NCBI RefSeq assembly: GCF_000024965.1
Contig: NC_013530.1
Location: 1,860,001-1,924,000 of the forward strand
Source: Xylanimonas cellulosilytica DSM 15894
Lineage (GTDB): Bacteria; Actinomycetota; Actinomycetes; Actinomycetales; Cellulomonadaceae
Direction: 5' to 3'
DNA: 64,000 nucleotides
Position numbers and translations under genes: made by a program. Every line of letters begins with the position of its first letter. Positions within the stretch are counted from its first letter, which is position 1. This document shows positions 1 through 10,105 of the stretch, in pieces. Under the pieces are notes generated by a model. The model did no database searches, was not told the origin of the DNA, and saw only the letters and a program-made list of their open reading frames with translations.

Positions 1-2
1 GC

Positions 3-542
3 GGCGCCCACGTGACGCTCGTCGCGGCGAACCTGGAGGCGAGCGTCGAGGGGTGCGCCGACCAGGTGGTGCCCGTCGAGTCGACGGCCGAGCTGCGCCA
101 GGCCGTGCGGGCCGCCGCGACCGACGCCGACGTCGTCGTCATGGCCGCCGCGGTGGCCGACTTCCGCCCCGCCGCGCCGACGGGCGCCAAGATCAAGAAG
201 GTCGCGGGCCAGGGCCCTGCGCCGATCGAGCTGGTGGAGAACCCTGACATCCTCGCGGAGCTGGTCCGCGAGCGCCTGCGCCCCGGTCAGACCGTGGTGG
301 GTTTCGCGGCCGAGACGGGGGACGCGACGGGCAGCGTGCTGGACCATGGGCGGGCCAAGGCGGTGCGCAAGGGTGCGGACCTGCTGGCGGTCAACGCGGT
401 GGGCGCCGGGCGAGGGTTCGGCACGCCCGACAACGAGGTGTGGGTGCTGGACGCCATAGGGGACCAGGTCGCGCACGTGAGCGGCACGAAGCGGCAGGTC
501 GCGGACGTGCTGTGGGACGCGGTCCTCAAGACCCGCGGCTGA
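3..542 (+). CDS. coaBC: CoaBC C-terminal part (phosphopantothenate-cysteine ligase), 5' truncated
   Basis: The reading frame is open from the window edge and codes for the end of the CoaB half of bifunctional CoaBC (Dfp), which joins cysteine to 4'-phosphopantothenate and decarboxylates the product in coenzyme A synthesis. The visible fragment starts GAHVTLVAANLEA and keeps the CoaB features VMAAAVADFRP, the lysine-rich KIKK, VGFAAETG and the late LLAVNAVG. The CoaC flavoprotein half lies outside the window. metK follows, as in M. tuberculosis (dfp-metK). The GTG at 12 is internal, not a start. Confidence 0.93.
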   Translation, partial: GAHVTLVAANLEASVEGCADQVVPVESTAELRQAVRAAATDADVVVMAAAVADFRPAAPTGAKIKKVAGQGPAPIELVENPDILAELVRERLRPGQTVVGFAAETGDATGSVLDHGRAKAVRKGADLLAVNAVGAGRGFGTPDNEVWVLDAIGDQVAHVSGTKRQVADVLWDAVLKTRG

Positions 543-635
543 TGTCCCGCTGCGTGGGCGCTGCTCGTCCGGGATGTGGGATTCTGGCCTGGGCTGAGTA
601 GGTCCGGGCCGTGGTCGGACCGTAGGGTGTCGGGC

Positions 636-1838
636 ATGACCGATGCGTTGCGCCTCTTCACGTCCGAGTCCGTGACCGAGGGGCACCCGGACAAGGTCTG
701 CGACCAGATCTCCGACGCCGTCCTCGACGCCATCCTCGACCAGGACCCGCACGCGCGCGTCGCCGTCGAGACCATGGTGACCACCGGGCTGGTGCATCTC
801 GCGGGCGAGGTCACCACCAGCGCGTACGTCGAGATCCCGCAGATCGTGCGCGACGTCGTGCGTCGCATCGGGTACACGTCCTCGGCGATCGGGTTCGACG
901 GCTCCTCGTGCGGCGTGTCCGTCTCGATCGGTCAGCAGTCGCCGGACATCGCGCAGGGCGTCGACAAGTCCGCCGAGCAGCGCGACGACGCCGCCGACCA
1001 CGACCCCCTCGACGCGCAGGGCGCCGGCGACCAGGGCCTGATGTTCGGGTACGCCTGCGACGACACCCCACAGCTCATGCCGCTGCCCGCCTGGCTCGCA
1101 CACCGGCTCGCGGAGCGCCTCGCCGAGGTGCGGCGCACCGGCGAGGTCGCCGGTCTGCGCCCCGACGGCAAGACCCAGGTCACGATCGCCTACGACGGCG
1201 ACCGCCCCGTGCGCCTGGACGCCGTCGTCGTCTCCACCCAGCACCACGAGGACGTCCTGCAGGAGACCCTCGCCAAGGAGATCGCGACCAAGGTCGTGGC
1301 GCCCGTCCTCGACACGGTGCAGCTCGACACCACCGGCTACAAGCTCTATGTGAACCCGACCGGCAAGTTCGTCGTCGGCGGCCCGCAGGGCGACGCCGGC
1401 CTCACCGGCCGCAAGATCATCGTCGACACCTACGGCGGCATGGCCCGCCACGGCGGCGGCGCGTTCTCCGGCAAGGACCCGTCGAAGGTGGACCGCTCGG
1501 CGGCGTACGCCATGCGCTGGGTCGCGAAGAACGTCGTGGCGGCCGGGCTGGCCCGCCGCTGCGAGGTGCAGGTCGCGTACGCGATCGGGCGGGCGCACCC
1601 CGTGGGTCTCTACGTGGAGACGTTCGGCACCGAGACCGTGCCGGTCGCGCGGATCACCGCGGCGATCGACGAGGTGTTCGACCTGCGGCCCGCGGCGATC
1701 ATCGCGGACCTGGACCTGCTGCGGCCCGTGTATGCCAAGACGGCCGCGTACGGGCACTTCGGGCGGGAGCTGCCGGAGTTCACGTGGGAGCGGGTGGACC
1801 GGGTCGCGGCGCTGCGGGCTGCTGTCGCTGCTTCCTGA
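636..1838 (+). CDS. metK: S-adenosylmethionine synthetase
   Basis: Makes S-adenosylmethionine from methionine and ATP in the cytoplasm. The 400-residue product has the normal family length and shows GHPDK at residues 16-20, [12 protein letters not shown] near 130 and the phosphate-binding [19 protein letters not shown] near 270. An ATG at 576 would add 20 unconserved residues. The ATG at 636 is preferred because [20 protein letters not shown] matches family N-termini and because a TAGGGT -10 box (623-628) lies 7 nt upstream, as expected for a leaderless transcript. I see no SAM riboswitch in the 93-nt gap before it. Confidence 0.97.
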   Translation: MTDALRLFTSESVTEGHPDKVCDQISDAVLDAILDQDPHARVAVETMVTTGLVHLAGEVTTSAYVEIPQIVRDVVRRIGYTSSAIGFDGSSCGVSVSIGQQSPDIAQGVDKSAEQRDDAADHDPLDAQGAGDQGLMFGYACDDTPQLMPLPAWLAHRLAERLAEVRRTGEVAGLRPDGKTQVTIAYDGDRPVRLDAVVVSTQHHEDVLQETLAKEIATKVVAPVLDTVQLDTTGYKLYVNPTGKFVVGGPQGDAGLTGRKIIVDTYGGMARHGGGAFSGKDPSKVDRSAAYAMRWVAKNVVAAGLARRCEVQVAYAIGRAHPVGLYVETFGTETVPVARITAAIDEVFDLRPAAIIADLDLLRPVYAKTAAYGHFGRELPEFTWERVDRVAALRAAVAAS

Positions 1839-1873
1839 GCGTCTGGTCTTTCTCTGGTCTTTCTCTTCTGGTC

Positions 1874-1973
1874 GGTCCCGGGTCGGAGCGTGCGCGCGCA
1901 GCAGCGTTCACGGTCGCTGCGCGACCTCCACTTCGGGGTTGACTGCTGCGCGCGCACGCTCCGACCCGGGACC
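1874..1973. repeat. Long perfect inverted repeat (31-bp arms) with nested hairpin
   Basis: Arms 1874-1904 and 1943-1973 are exact reverse complements over 31 bp. The 38-nt loop holds a second hairpin, GGTCGC-TGC-GCGACC (1912-1926). It lies in the 239-bp gap between co-directional metK and priA, so it may terminate metK transcripts or be a small palindromic repeat element. It is much longer than an ordinary intrinsic terminator and has no T-tract. An 11-bp tandem repeat (TCTGGTCTTTC twice, 1842-1863) sits just before it. No gene is seen in the gap. Confidence 0.85.
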
Positions 1974-2077
1974 TGCTTGCGTTGTCGGCGTTCGTGACGT
2001 CTTCTCTTCGTGTCTTGGTGCGTTGTGGCTGCGTCTTCGTGGCTTCGGGTGTCTGTGGGATGTGGTGAGGTTTCGTC

Positions 2078-4393
2078 ATGGGGTTGTCCGACGACGTCGC
2101 TGGGGCTGAGCAGGGGGCGCTGCTCGGGGTCGACGACGTCGCGGCGCCGTCGGGTGCGCGACGGCGGAAGGCGGCGCTCGGGGCGCAGGAGGTGGCCGCA
2201 GAGCTGCCGGTGGCGCGGGTGCTGCTCGATCTGCAGCCCGCGCACCTGGACCGGGAGTACGACTACCTGGTGCCCGCCTCGATGGCCGCCGGTGTGGTGC
2301 CGGGTGCCCGGGTGCGGGCGCGGTTCGGGGCGCAGGAGGTCGACGGGTTCGTCGTCGCGCGGCTGGCGGAGTCGGACCACGACGGGCGGCTGCTGCCGCT
2401 CAAACGGCTCGTCTCTGCCGAACCCGTGCTGACCCCCGCCGTGCTGCGCCTCGTGCGGGCCGTGGCCGCGCACTGGGCCGGGACGACGGCCGACGTGCTG
2501 CGGCTGGCCGTGCCGCCGCGGCACGCGCGCACCGAGAAGGAGCAGGTCGCGCCTCCGGTGCCGGACGCCGTCCAGGAGACGATCCCGGAGACCGCGCGCG
2601 GAACCGCGCTGGATGCCGTGCCGGGCGCTGTACCGGATGCTGTACCGGATGCCGTGCCGGATGCCGTGCCGGGCGTGGTGCCAGGCACCGTGCCCGGGAC
2701 GGTGCTGGGGGCGGCTCCGGAGGCGTGGGCCGGGGTGTGGGGCGTATACCGGGGCGGGGATGCGTTCCTGCGGCATGTGGGGGCCGGGGGAGCGCCCAAG
2801 GCCGTGTGGACGCCCCTGCCTGGGCTCGCACCGGCCGTGGAGGCGGGGGCGGTGCCGACGCTGCCGCACTGGGCCGTCGCGGCCGCCACCGCCGTGCGCG
2901 CCGCCGTCGGGGCAGGGCGCGGCGCTCTCGTCGTCGTGCCGGACGCCCGGGACGCCGGGCGCGTGACGGCCGCGCTCGATGCGGCGGGCATGCCCGGTGT
3001 GGTGCGGCTGCTGGCCGAGGACGGTGCCGCACCCCGCTACCGGGCGTTCCTGGCCGCCGCCCGCGGGCACGCACGCGTCGTCGTGGGGACGCGCGCGGCC
3101 ATGTTCGCGCCCGTGGCGGACCTCGGCCTGGTCGTGCTGTGGGGCGACGGGGAGGACACCCTCGCCGAACCGCACGCCCCCTACCCGCACGCCCGCGACC
3201 TGCTCGCGCTGCGCTCCGACCTCGAACAGGCCGCCTTCCTGCTCGGCTCGCCCGGCCGCACCGTGCAGGCCCAGGCGCTGCTCGCCGCCGGGTGGGCGCA
3301 CGAGATCGCCGCACCGCGCGACGTGCTGCGCGCCCGGGCCCCCCGCGTGCGCGCGCTGACCTCGATCGAGCTGGCCGCCGAAGGCCCTGGGGCCGGAGCC
3401 CGCATCCCGACCGCGGCCTGGCGGGCCGCCCGCGACGCCCTCGGCCACGGGCCCGTGCTCGTCCAGGTGCCCCGCACCGGCTACCTCCCAGTCGTCGCCT
3501 GCGAACGCTGCCGCACCCCCGCCACCTGCCAGGCCTGCCACGGCCCCCTCGCCCTCGGCGCACAGACCGCGGCACCCCAGTGCCGCTGGTGCGGACGCCT
3601 CGCCACCGGCTGGCGGTGCACCGAGTGCGGGTCCGGCGCCCTGCGCGCCGTGCGCGTCGGGTCCGAGCGCACCGCCGAAGAGCTCGGCCGCGCCTTCCCC
3701 GGCGTGCCCGTACGCGTCTCCGCCTCGACAGCGCCCGGCGGCATCCTCGACCGGGTCCCCGCCCGGCCCGCCCTCGTCGTCGCCACCCCCGGCGCCGAAC
3801 CCGTCGCCGACGGCGGGTACGCCACCGCCCTGCTGCTCGACGCCGCCAGCGCGACCACCTCCCTCGGCCTCGACGCCGGCACCCGTGCCCTGCACCGCTG
3901 GCTCGCCGCCGCCCACCTCGTCCGGCCCGCCGGCAGCGGCGGGCAGGTCCTCCTCGTCGGAGACGCCGCCCCCGCACCCACCGGCGCACTCGTCCGGTTC
4001 GACCCCGCCACCTTCGCCGACCGAGAGCTCTCCGAACGGGCCGAGCTCCACCTGCCGCCCGCGGTGCGCGTCGCCGCCGTCACCGGGGAGCGCACCGCCG
4101 TCGCCGCCGTCGTCTCCCGCGTGGCGCTCGCCGGGCCGGACACCACCCTCGGCCCGGTCGACGTGCCACCCGAGCCGCCACGCTTCGGGCCCGGCGCCCG
4201 CGGGGACCACGGCGCGGCACCGACCGGCGACGCCAGCCTGTTCGACGACGTCCCCGTGCGCGTCCTGATCCGTGTCCCGGCCGCCGACGGCGCCGAGCTC
4301 TCCCGCCAGCTGCGCGCCTCCCTCGCCGTCCGCTCCGCCCGCCGCGAACCCGGCACCCTGCGCGCCCAGCTCGACCCCGAGGAGCTCCTGTGA
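2078..4393 (+). CDS. priA: PriA-like primosomal protein N', helicase motifs degenerate
   Basis: A 771-residue PriA homologue, the protein that reloads the replisome at collapsed forks. The N-terminal DNA-binding domain is clear (residues 40-165, VARVLLDLQPAHLDREYDYLVP). The zinc module has paired cysteines (CERC, CQAC, CRWC, CTEC; about 470-525). Walker A is missing, and the DEEH box position reads LWGDGED, so ATPase/helicase activity is unlikely. This loss is known for actinobacterial PriA. Residues around 180-210 form a degenerate A-V-P-D/G repeat (AVPDAVPDAVPDAVPD) in the linker. A GTGAGG sequence 8 nt before the ATG can act as RBS. The downstream HAD gene overlaps the stop. Confidence 0.9.
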   Translation: MGLSDDVAGAEQGALLGVDDVAAPSGARRRKAALGAQEVAAELPVARVLLDLQPAHLDREYDYLVPASMAAGVVPGARVRARFGAQEVDGFVVARLAESDHDGRLLPLKRLVSAEPVLTPAVLRLVRAVAAHWAGTTADVLRLAVPPRHARTEKEQVAPPVPDAVQETIPETARGTALDAVPGAVPDAVPDAVPDAVPGVVPGTVPGTVLGAAPEAWAGVWGVYRGGDAFLRHVGAGGAPKAVWTPLPGLAPAVEAGAVPTLPHWAVAAATAVRAAVGAGRGALVVVPDARDAGRVTAALDAAGMPGVVRLLAEDGAAPRYRAFLAAARGHARVVVGTRAAMFAPVADLGLVVLWGDGEDTLAEPHAPYPHARDLLALRSDLEQAAFLLGSPGRTVQAQALLAAGWAHEIAAPRDVLRARAPRVRALTSIELAAEGPGAGARIPTAAWRAARDALGHGPVLVQVPRTGYLPVVACERCRTPATCQACHGPLALGAQTAAPQCRWCGRLATGWRCTECGSGALRAVRVGSERTAEELGRAFPGVPVRVSASTAPGGILDRVPARPALVVATPGAEPVADGGYATALLLDAASATTSLGLDAGTRALHRWLAAAHLVRPAGSGGQVLLVGDAAPAPTGALVRFDPATFADRELSERAELHLPPAVRVAAVTGERTAVAAVVSRVALAGPDTTLGPVDVPPEPPRFGPGARGDHGAAPTGDASLFDDVPVRVLIRVPAADGAELSRQLRASLAVRSARREPGTLRAQLDPEELL

Positions 4394-5019
4394 CCACCGA
4401 CCGCGCCATCGACACCGTGGTCTACGACTTCGGCAACGTCCTCGTGCACTGGGACCCCCGCCCCGCGTTCGCCCACCTCGCCCCCGCCGTCGTCGACCGG
4501 TTCTTCACCGAGGTCGACTTCACCGCGTTCAACCACCACCAGGACGCCGGACGGTCCCTCGAGGACGGACGGGCGGCCCTCGCGGACGTCGACCCGCGCT
4601 GGGCGGGCATGCTCGACGCGTACCTCGACGGGTACCCGCGCACCCTGACGGGCCTGGTCGAGGGGTCGGCGGAGCTGGTCGGCGAGCTCAAGGGGCGGGG
4701 CCTGCGGTTGTACGGGCTGACGAACTGGTGGGCGCAGACGTTCCACCATGCGGAGGCGCTCGTGCCCGCGGTCGGGCTCATGGACGGCGTCGTGGTGTCC
4801 GGGCGTGAAAGTCTCGCCAAGCCGGACCCGGCGATCTTCCGGCTGCTGGCCGACCGGTTCGCCGTCGACCCGCGCCGAGCGGTGTTCGTCGACGACTCCG
4901 CCCCGAACGTCGAGGCGGCCGCCGCGGTCGGCTTCCGCGCCGTGCACTTCACCACCACCGCGGACTTCCGCCGTGCGCTGCGCGACCTCGGGGTGCCGGT
5001 CGAGCACGAGACCCGCTGA
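4390..5019 (+). CDS. HAD-superfamily hydrolase (YihX-like)
   Basis: A 209-residue haloacid dehalogenase-type phosphatase. Motif I reads YDFGNVLVHWD, motif II is LYGLTNWW, motif III is the K in LAKPDPAIF, and motif IV is VFVDDSAPNVEAA. The DxGN form of motif I, lacking the usual second Asp at +2, resembles the YihX (alpha-glucose-1-phosphatase) subgroup, so a small sugar phosphate substrate is plausible but unproven. The GTG start overlaps the priA stop by four bases, suggesting translational coupling. Confidence 0.85.
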   Translation: MTTDRAIDTVVYDFGNVLVHWDPRPAFAHLAPAVVDRFFTEVDFTAFNHHQDAGRSLEDGRAALADVDPRWAGMLDAYLDGYPRTLTGLVEGSAELVGELKGRGLRLYGLTNWWAQTFHHAEALVPAVGLMDGVVVSGRESLAKPDPAIFRLLADRFAVDPRRAVFVDDSAPNVEAAAAVGFRAVHFTTTADFRRALRDLGVPVEHETR

Positions 5020-5046
5020 CGGGTGTCGAAGGGCTGAATGGCCGGC

Positions 5047-5070
5047 GGCGGGCCCAGCGGCGGGCCCAGC
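5047..5070. repeat. Tandem 12-bp repeat between convergent genes
   Basis: Two adjacent exact copies of GGCGGGCCCAGC lie in the 75-bp gap between the HAD gene and the convergent vanY-like gene. Each contains the palindrome GGGCCC. No strong terminator hairpin is seen here. Confidence 0.6.
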
Positions 5071-5094
5071 GGCGCGCTCGGCGGGTGGGAGCGG

Positions 5095-6060
5095 TCAGGA
5101 GGTGGGTGCCGGCGCCAGCCCGAGGTACTCCTCGATGCTCTTCGCACCGGAGGCGACGACGTCGTGGGCGGCCTCCTCGCCCACGTACCGCAGGTGCCAC
5201 GCCTCGGCGGCGTACCCGGTGACGGACTCCTGGCCCGGCTGGTACCGCACGAGGAACCCGAACCCGGCGGCGTTCGCCGCGAGCCAGTCGGCCTGCGCGG
5301 TCTCGGCGAAGCACCCGAGGGTCCGGCACTCGCCGTCCCGGGCGACGACGTCGACCGCCAACCCGGTCTGGTGCTCCGAGTGACCCGGACGCGCTGAGAG
5401 CCCTTCGGCCGCCTCGCCGCCCAGCTCCCGCTGCCACCGCTCGAACGTGACCTGCTGATCGAGGTACGACCGGTAGCCGCTGCGGGCCCGCACCGGCACG
5501 CCCGCCGCCTCCGCCGCGGCGGCGAGCCGGACGAACGCGTCCGAGGCATCCCGGCGCAGCAGCACCCCGGAGGCGCCGTCCAGGTCACCCGGCACGTGAT
5601 CGGCGGGCAGGGCGCGCCGCTTCGTGATCACGACGAGCAGGCTCCCCGGGTCGCCGGCCTGCGCCAGCCACGCCTCGGCCAGCGCCGGGTCGGCAGCGGG
5701 GTGGGCACCGCCGGGTTCGCCGCCGGGTTCGGTGTCGGGCTCGTCGTCGGGGTCGAGCCGGGCGGGGATGCCGCGCGAGATCACGTCCGTCAGCCGCAGG
5801 AAGCCCGACGTGGGCCCCGGAACCGCGCGCAGCGGCGGCACCGCCTGCGGGGTGCTGCCGGGCACCGCGGCCGTCGGCGTCGGCGGCTCCGGCGTCGTCA
5901 TCGACGCCAGAACCGGGTTCGCAAGCACGGGGGTCGCAAGGACGGGGGTCGCGGGCATCGGGTCCGCGGATGCCGGTGCCACGATCAGGCCCGAGCCCAG
6001 GGCGAGCGCGAGCACCGCCGTCGCCCCCAGACGGGCGCACGGGGCGAGGAACCGGGGCAT
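5095..6060 (-). CDS. Secreted D-alanyl-D-alanine carboxypeptidase, VanY/M15B family
   Basis: A 321-residue secreted zinc peptidase expected to trim D-Ala from peptidoglycan stem peptides. The N-terminus (MPRFLAPCARLG, then a hydrophobic stretch ending APASADP) is a signal peptide. A Pro/Thr-rich linker with repeated ATPVL units follows. The M15B domain carries SGYRSYLDQQ, the SxHxxGxAVD zinc motif (HSEHQTGLAVD) and the EAWHLRYVG motif. The start at 6060 is chosen over 6099 because it gives the signal peptide directly and has a TAGCCT -10 (6069-6074, minus strand) 8 nt upstream. Divergent from fmt. Confidence 0.9.
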   Translation of the reverse strand: MPRFLAPCARLGATAVLALALGSGLIVAPASADPMPATPVLATPVLANPVLASMTTPEPPTPTAAVPGSTPQAVPPLRAVPGPTSGFLRLTDVISRGIPARLDPDDEPDTEPGGEPGGAHPAADPALAEAWLAQAGDPGSLLVVITKRRALPADHVPGDLDGASGVLLRRDASDAFVRLAAAAEAAGVPVRARSGYRSYLDQQVTFERWQRELGGEAAEGLSARPGHSEHQTGLAVDVVARDGECRTLGCFAETAQADWLAANAAGFGFLVRYQPGQESVTGYAAEAWHLRYVGEEAAHDVVASGAKSIEEYLGLAPAPTS

Positions 6061-6133
6061 GGGCACACAGGCTACTGCGCGCCGCGGCGCCGCCCCCAAG
6101 GAGGCGCTGCCTGCCGGAACGTAGGATCACCAG

Positions 6134-7090
6134 GTGCGCCTGCTCTTCGCCGGGACCCCCCACGCGGCCGTCCCCTCGCTCGAAGCCCTCATCGCCTCAC
6201 GGCACGACGTCGTCGCGGTCCTCACCCGGGCCGACGCGCCCGCCGGACGCGGACGCACGCTCGTCCCGTCTCCCGTACGCGTCGCCGCGGAGGCAGCCGG
6301 GATCCCCGTCGTCACCGACGTACCCCGCGGCGACGACTTCCTGACCCTCCTGCGCGACCTCGACATCGACGCCGCACCCGTCGTCGCCTACGGGCACCTG
6401 CTGCGCCCCGACGTGCTCGCCGTACCCCGCCACGGCTGGGTCAACCTGCACTTCTCGCTCCTGCCCGCATGGCGCGGCGCCGCCCCCGTGCAGCGCGCCA
6501 TCATCGCCGGCGACGAGATCACCGGCGCCACCACCTTCCTGCTCGACGAAGGCATGGACACCGGCCCCGTGCTCGGCACCATGACCGAGACCATCCGGCC
6601 CCGCGACACCTCCGGCGACCTGCTCGACCGGCTCGCCCACGCCGGCGCCGGCCTGCTCGTCGCCACCCTCGACGGCCTCGAGGACGGCGCCCTGCACCCG
6701 CAGCCCCAACCCGCGGACGGCGTCTCCCTGGCCGCCAAGCTCACCACCGCCGACGCGCACATCGACTTCCGCGACCCGGCGCTCGCCGTCGACCGCCTGA
6801 TCCGCGGCTGCACCCCCGCCCCCGGCGCCTGGACCACCGTGCCCGGACCCGACGGCGCACCCGCCCGCCTCGGCCTCGGACCGGTCGCCGCACGCCCCGA
6901 CGTCACCGACCTCGGCGCCGGCGAGCTGCGCCCCGGCAAGCGTGAGGTGCTCGTCGGCACCGCCACCCACGCCGTCCAGCTCGGCCTCGTCCAACCCGTC
7001 GGCAAGAAGCCCATGGCCGCCGCCGACTGGGCCCGCGGCGCCCGCCTCGGCGACGACGTCCTGCTCGGCACCCAGGAAGGCGCCCGATGA
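6134..7090 (+). CDS. fmt: Methionyl-tRNA formyltransferase
   Basis: Formylates initiator Met-tRNA using 10-formyltetrahydrofolate. The 318 residues cover the N-terminal catalytic fold ([14 protein letters not shown]), the [16 protein letters not shown] signature near residue 110 with the catalytic Asp region DEGMDTG, and the C-terminal OB-like tRNA-binding domain. The GTG start has a TAGGAT -10 (6122-6127) 6 nt upstream, suggesting a leaderless mRNA. The stop overlaps the rsmB start by ATGA, so the two are an operon. Confidence 0.96.
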   Translation: MRLLFAGTPHAAVPSLEALIASRHDVVAVLTRADAPAGRGRTLVPSPVRVAAEAAGIPVVTDVPRGDDFLTLLRDLDIDAAPVVAYGHLLRPDVLAVPRHGWVNLHFSLLPAWRGAAPVQRAIIAGDEITGATTFLLDEGMDTGPVLGTMTETIRPRDTSGDLLDRLAHAGAGLLVATLDGLEDGALHPQPQPADGVSLAAKLTTADAHIDFRDPALAVDRLIRGCTPAPGAWTTVPGPDGAPARLGLGPVAARPDVTDLGAGELRPGKREVLVGTATHAVQLGLVQPVGKKPMAAADWARGARLGDDVLLGTQEGAR

Positions 7091-8640
7091 GCGCGCACGA
7101 CGACCCCCGACGCCACGACGGCGGCGACCGCCGCGACTCCCGCGGACGCCAGCGCGGCGCCGCCCGATCCCGCGGTGACCAGTCCCGCACCACCCAGGCA
7201 CCCTCGCAGCGCCGCCGGCGCACCGACCCCGCCCGCACCGCCGCCTTCGACGTGCTGCGCGACGTCGACGGCTCCGACGCCTACGCCAACCTCGTCCTGC
7301 CGCCCCTGCTGCGTGAACGCGGCATCACCGGCCGCGACGCCGCCTTCGCCACCGAGCTCACCTACGGCACCCTGCGCCTGCGCGGCCGCTACGACGCCAT
7401 CCTGACCCGCTGCGTCGACCGGCCCCTCGACCGGCTCGACCCCGACGTGCTCGACGTGCTGCGCCTCGGCGCCCACCAGATCCTCGGCATGCGCGTCCCC
7501 ACCCACGCCGCCGTCTCCGAGACCGTCGCCCTGACCCGCGACCGCGTCGGCACCGGCGCCTCACAGCTCGTCAACGCCGTCCTGCGCCGCGTCACCACCA
7601 CCCCCCTGACGGACTGGCTCGACGAGCTCCGCGCCGACGCCCCCGACCCCGTGACCGCCTCCGCCGTCACCGGCTCCCACCCCGTCTGGATCGCCCGCGC
7701 CCTGCGCGAGGCACTGGCGGCCGACGGCCGCGGCGGCGCCGACCTCGATGCCGAGCTCGACGCCCTCCTCGACGCCGACAACGCCGCCCCCCGCGTCACC
7801 CTCGTCGCCCGCCCCGGCCTCATCACCCCCGACGACGTCCGCGCCACCGCCCCCGACGGCATCACCCTCCACCCCGGCCGCTGGCTCCCCACCGCCCTCA
7901 TCCTCGGCGGACAAGACCCCCTCAGCGTCCCCGCCGTCGCCGACGCACGCGCCGGCGTCCAGGACGAAGGCTCCCAGGCCGTCGCCCTGGCGCTCGCGGC
8001 TGCGCCGCTGGAGGGCCGGGACGCACGCTGGCTCGACCTGTGCGCAGGCCCGGGCGGCAAGGCGTCGCTGCTGGCAGCACTGGCCTCACAGCGCGGCGCC
8101 ACGATCGTCGCCAACGAGGTGGCCCCGCACCGGGCGAACCTGGTGCGCAAGGCGCTACGGGCGATACCCGACGGCGTCGTCGAGCAGGTACGCACCGGCG
8201 ACGGGCGCGACGTCGGGGAACAGGAACCCGGCGCCTACGACCGCGTGCTCGTCGACGCCCCGTGCACAGGACTGGGCGCGCTGCGCCGCCGGCCCGAGTC
8301 CCGCTGGCGCCGCACCCCGGCCGACCTCTCCGCACTGACCGGGCTGCAGCGCGACCTGCTGTCGTCAGCGCTCGACGCCGTCCGGGTCGGGGGAGTGGTC
8401 GCATACGTGACCTGCTCCCCGCACCTGGCCGAGACCCGCGTCGTCGTCGACGACGTCCTACGCCGTCGGGCCGTGGACGGCATCCCCGACGCCGAACGGC
8501 TCGACGCCCGCGAAGCCGTGCGCGCCATCGTGAACCCCGGGACGGACATCCCGCTCGGGGAACGCGACGACGTCCAGCTGTGGCCGCACGTACACGGCAC
8601 GGACGCCATGCACCTCACCCTGCTGCGCCGCACCCGCTGA
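7087..8640 (+). CDS. rsmB: 16S rRNA (cytosine-967-C5)-methyltransferase RsmB
   Basis: Methylates C967 of 16S rRNA with SAM. The 517-residue product has a basic, disordered N-terminal tail (residues 1-45, rich in Arg/Gly), a NusB-like RNA-binding domain ([22 protein letters not shown]), and the Rossmann methyltransferase domain with [35 protein letters not shown] (motif IV Cys) and TCSPHLAET (motif VI catalytic Cys). The tail is longer than in E. coli. Translationally coupled to fmt. Confidence 0.95.
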   Translation: MSAHDDPRRHDGGDRRDSRGRQRGAARSRGDQSRTTQAPSQRRRRTDPARTAAFDVLRDVDGSDAYANLVLPPLLRERGITGRDAAFATELTYGTLRLRGRYDAILTRCVDRPLDRLDPDVLDVLRLGAHQILGMRVPTHAAVSETVALTRDRVGTGASQLVNAVLRRVTTTPLTDWLDELRADAPDPVTASAVTGSHPVWIARALREALAADGRGGADLDAELDALLDADNAAPRVTLVARPGLITPDDVRATAPDGITLHPGRWLPTALILGGQDPLSVPAVADARAGVQDEGSQAVALALAAAPLEGRDARWLDLCAGPGGKASLLAALASQRGATIVANEVAPHRANLVRKALRAIPDGVVEQVRTGDGRDVGEQEPGAYDRVLVDAPCTGLGALRRRPESRWRRTPADLSALTGLQRDLLSSALDAVRVGGVVAYVTCSPHLAETRVVVDDVLRRRAVDGIPDAERLDAREAVRAIVNPGTDIPLGERDDVQLWPHVHGTDAMHLTLLRRTR

Positions 8641-8665
8641 GCGGACGCAGCGAGCTCAGCGAGCC

Positions 8666-9094
8666 TCAGACACCCACCGGCGGCCACACACCGAGAATCA
8701 CCGCCATGACCAGCACCGTCACCAGCTCGTGCGCCACGTTCAGCGCGGTCAGCGCAACAGGGCGCCTCTCGAACGCGTCGTGGGTGACGAACCGTGCCGC
8801 CGTGAACCCGAGCCACAGGGCGACCCCCGTGACCAGGGCCGCCACCAGGAACGTGCCGTCGTAGAACGTCCACGCGATGTACGTGGCCCCGGCGAGCACC
8901 CAGGCGGTCACGAAGCTGACCACGACCGTCACGGCGATCGGACCGACAGCGCTCGCACCCTCCTGGTCCGGATCCACCCCGGTCAGGCGCATCCACCGGG
9001 TACCGAACACCTTCGGGGTGTACCAGAGCGACCCGACCACCATCGTGGACACCGTGGCCACCACCACAGCCCAGTAGTTGATCTCAGGAACCAT
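8666..9094 (-). CDS. DUF1761-like small membrane protein
   Basis: A 142-residue protein with four hydrophobic segments, beginning [20 protein letters not shown] and containing [11 protein letters not shown], matching the DUF1761 pattern. Function is unknown. The ATG at 9094 is chosen over longer options because GAGGAGGCG lies just upstream on the minus strand. The gene is inserted on the opposite strand between rsmB and rpe, which are neighbours in M. tuberculosis. Confidence 0.82.
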   Translation of the reverse strand: MVPEINYWAVVVATVSTMVVGSLWYTPKVFGTRWMRLTGVDPDQEGASAVGPIAVTVVVSFVTAWVLAGATYIAWTFYDGTFLVAALVTGVALWLGFTAARFVTHDAFERRPVALTALNVAHELVTVLVMAVILGVWPPVGV

Positions 9095-9148
9095 CACCAA
9101 CGCCTCCTCGACGCCGTCCTGCATGGTCAGGGCCCTACGCTGGGCATC

Positions 9149-9811
9149 ATGGCAGCGCTGATCAACCCGAGCATCCTGTCCGCCGACTTCGCCAACCTCG
9201 AGCGGGACCTGCACGCCATCAAGTCCGCCGACTACGCGCACGTCGACGTGATGGACAACCACTTCGTCCCCAACCTCACGCTCGGACTGCCCGTGTTCGA
9301 CCGGCTCGCCGCGATCTCCCCGGTACCCCTCGACGCGCACCTCATGATCGACGACCCCGACCGGTGGGCCCCCCAGTTCGCCGAAGCCGGCGCCGCCTCC
9401 GTGACCTTCCACGCCGAAGCCGCACAAGCCCCCGTGCGCCTCGCCCGCGAGCTACGCCGCCTCGGCGCCCGCGCCGGAGTCGCACTACGCCCCGCCACCC
9501 CCGTCGAACCATTCCTCGACCTGCTCGCCGAGATCGACATGATCCTCGTCATGACCGTCGAACCCGGATTCGGCGGCCAGACCTTCATCGACGGCACCCT
9601 GCCCAAGATCCGCCGCGCCCGGAAAGCCATCAGCGAGTCCGGCCTCGACGTCTGGGTGCAGGTCGACGGCGGCGTCTCCCGCACCACCATCGAACGAGCC
9701 GCCGACGCCGGCGCCAACGTCTTCGTCGCCGGGTCCGCCGTGTACGGCGCCGACGACATCCCCGCCGAGATCGACGCCCTGCGGGCGCTCGCGGACGCCC
9801 ACACCCACTGA
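9149..9811 (+). CDS. rpe: Ribulose-phosphate 3-epimerase
   Basis: Interconverts ribulose 5-phosphate and xylulose 5-phosphate in the pentose phosphate pathway. Its 220 residues carry [52 protein letters not shown] and VAGSAVYG, covering the metal and phosphate sites of the TIM barrel. The frame is open 420 nt further upstream, but ATG 9149 matches the family start and has a TACGCT -10 (9136-9141) 7 nt before it. Ribulose 5-phosphate is also the RibB substrate, which fits the rib operon downstream. Confidence 0.97.
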   Translation: MAALINPSILSADFANLERDLHAIKSADYAHVDVMDNHFVPNLTLGLPVFDRLAAISPVPLDAHLMIDDPDRWAPQFAEAGAASVTFHAEAAQAPVRLARELRRLGARAGVALRPATPVEPFLDLLAEIDMILVMTVEPGFGGQTFIDGTLPKIRRARKAISESGLDVWVQVDGGVSRTTIERAADAGANVFVAGSAVYGADDIPAEIDALRALADAHTH

Positions 9812-9901
9812 TCCCGGGCCCACGGACGTCCCGCGCTCATATCGTGGACGTCACACGTCAACCCGTTCCCCGACGCCGCAACGCGTGGCACTATCGACCC
9901 A

Positions 9902-10035
9902 GCATGCTCCGGGGGCGGTGAAACTCCGCACCGGCGGTGATAGCCCGCGAACCGCGCCAACTCCTCGCGAGAAGGCGCGGCCGACCTGGTGGAACTCCAG
10001 GGCCGACGGTGAAAGTCCGGATGAGAGGCGCATGC
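9902..10035 (+). promoter_or_regulatory. FMN riboswitch (RFN element)
   Basis: The conserved RFN core is readable: GGGGGCGGTGAAACTCCGCA, then CCGGCGGTGATAGCCCGCGA, then GGTGGAACTCC, then GGCCGACGGTGAAAGTCCGG and ATGAGAGG. Stem P1 is formed by GCATGC at 9902-9907 and GCATGC at 10030-10035. It binds FMN and represses the downstream riboflavin genes. About 97 nt separate P1 from the ribD start. Confidence 0.97.
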
Positions 10036-10105
10036 GCGGCGTACGCCATCGTGCGCCGCGACGGACCGGTCCGCCCGTACGGCGGCCCGGGGACGTCGTG
10101 CAACC

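Noticed and set aside
543-635. Possible SAM riboswitch before metK
   Set aside because: No conserved SAM aptamer core is seen, and the -10 sits 7 nt from the ATG, leaving no leader.
1610-4210. 866-codon open frame on the minus strand across priA
   Set aside because: Gly/Ala/Arg-rich shadow without domains; opposite to a well-supported gene, typical at this GC content.
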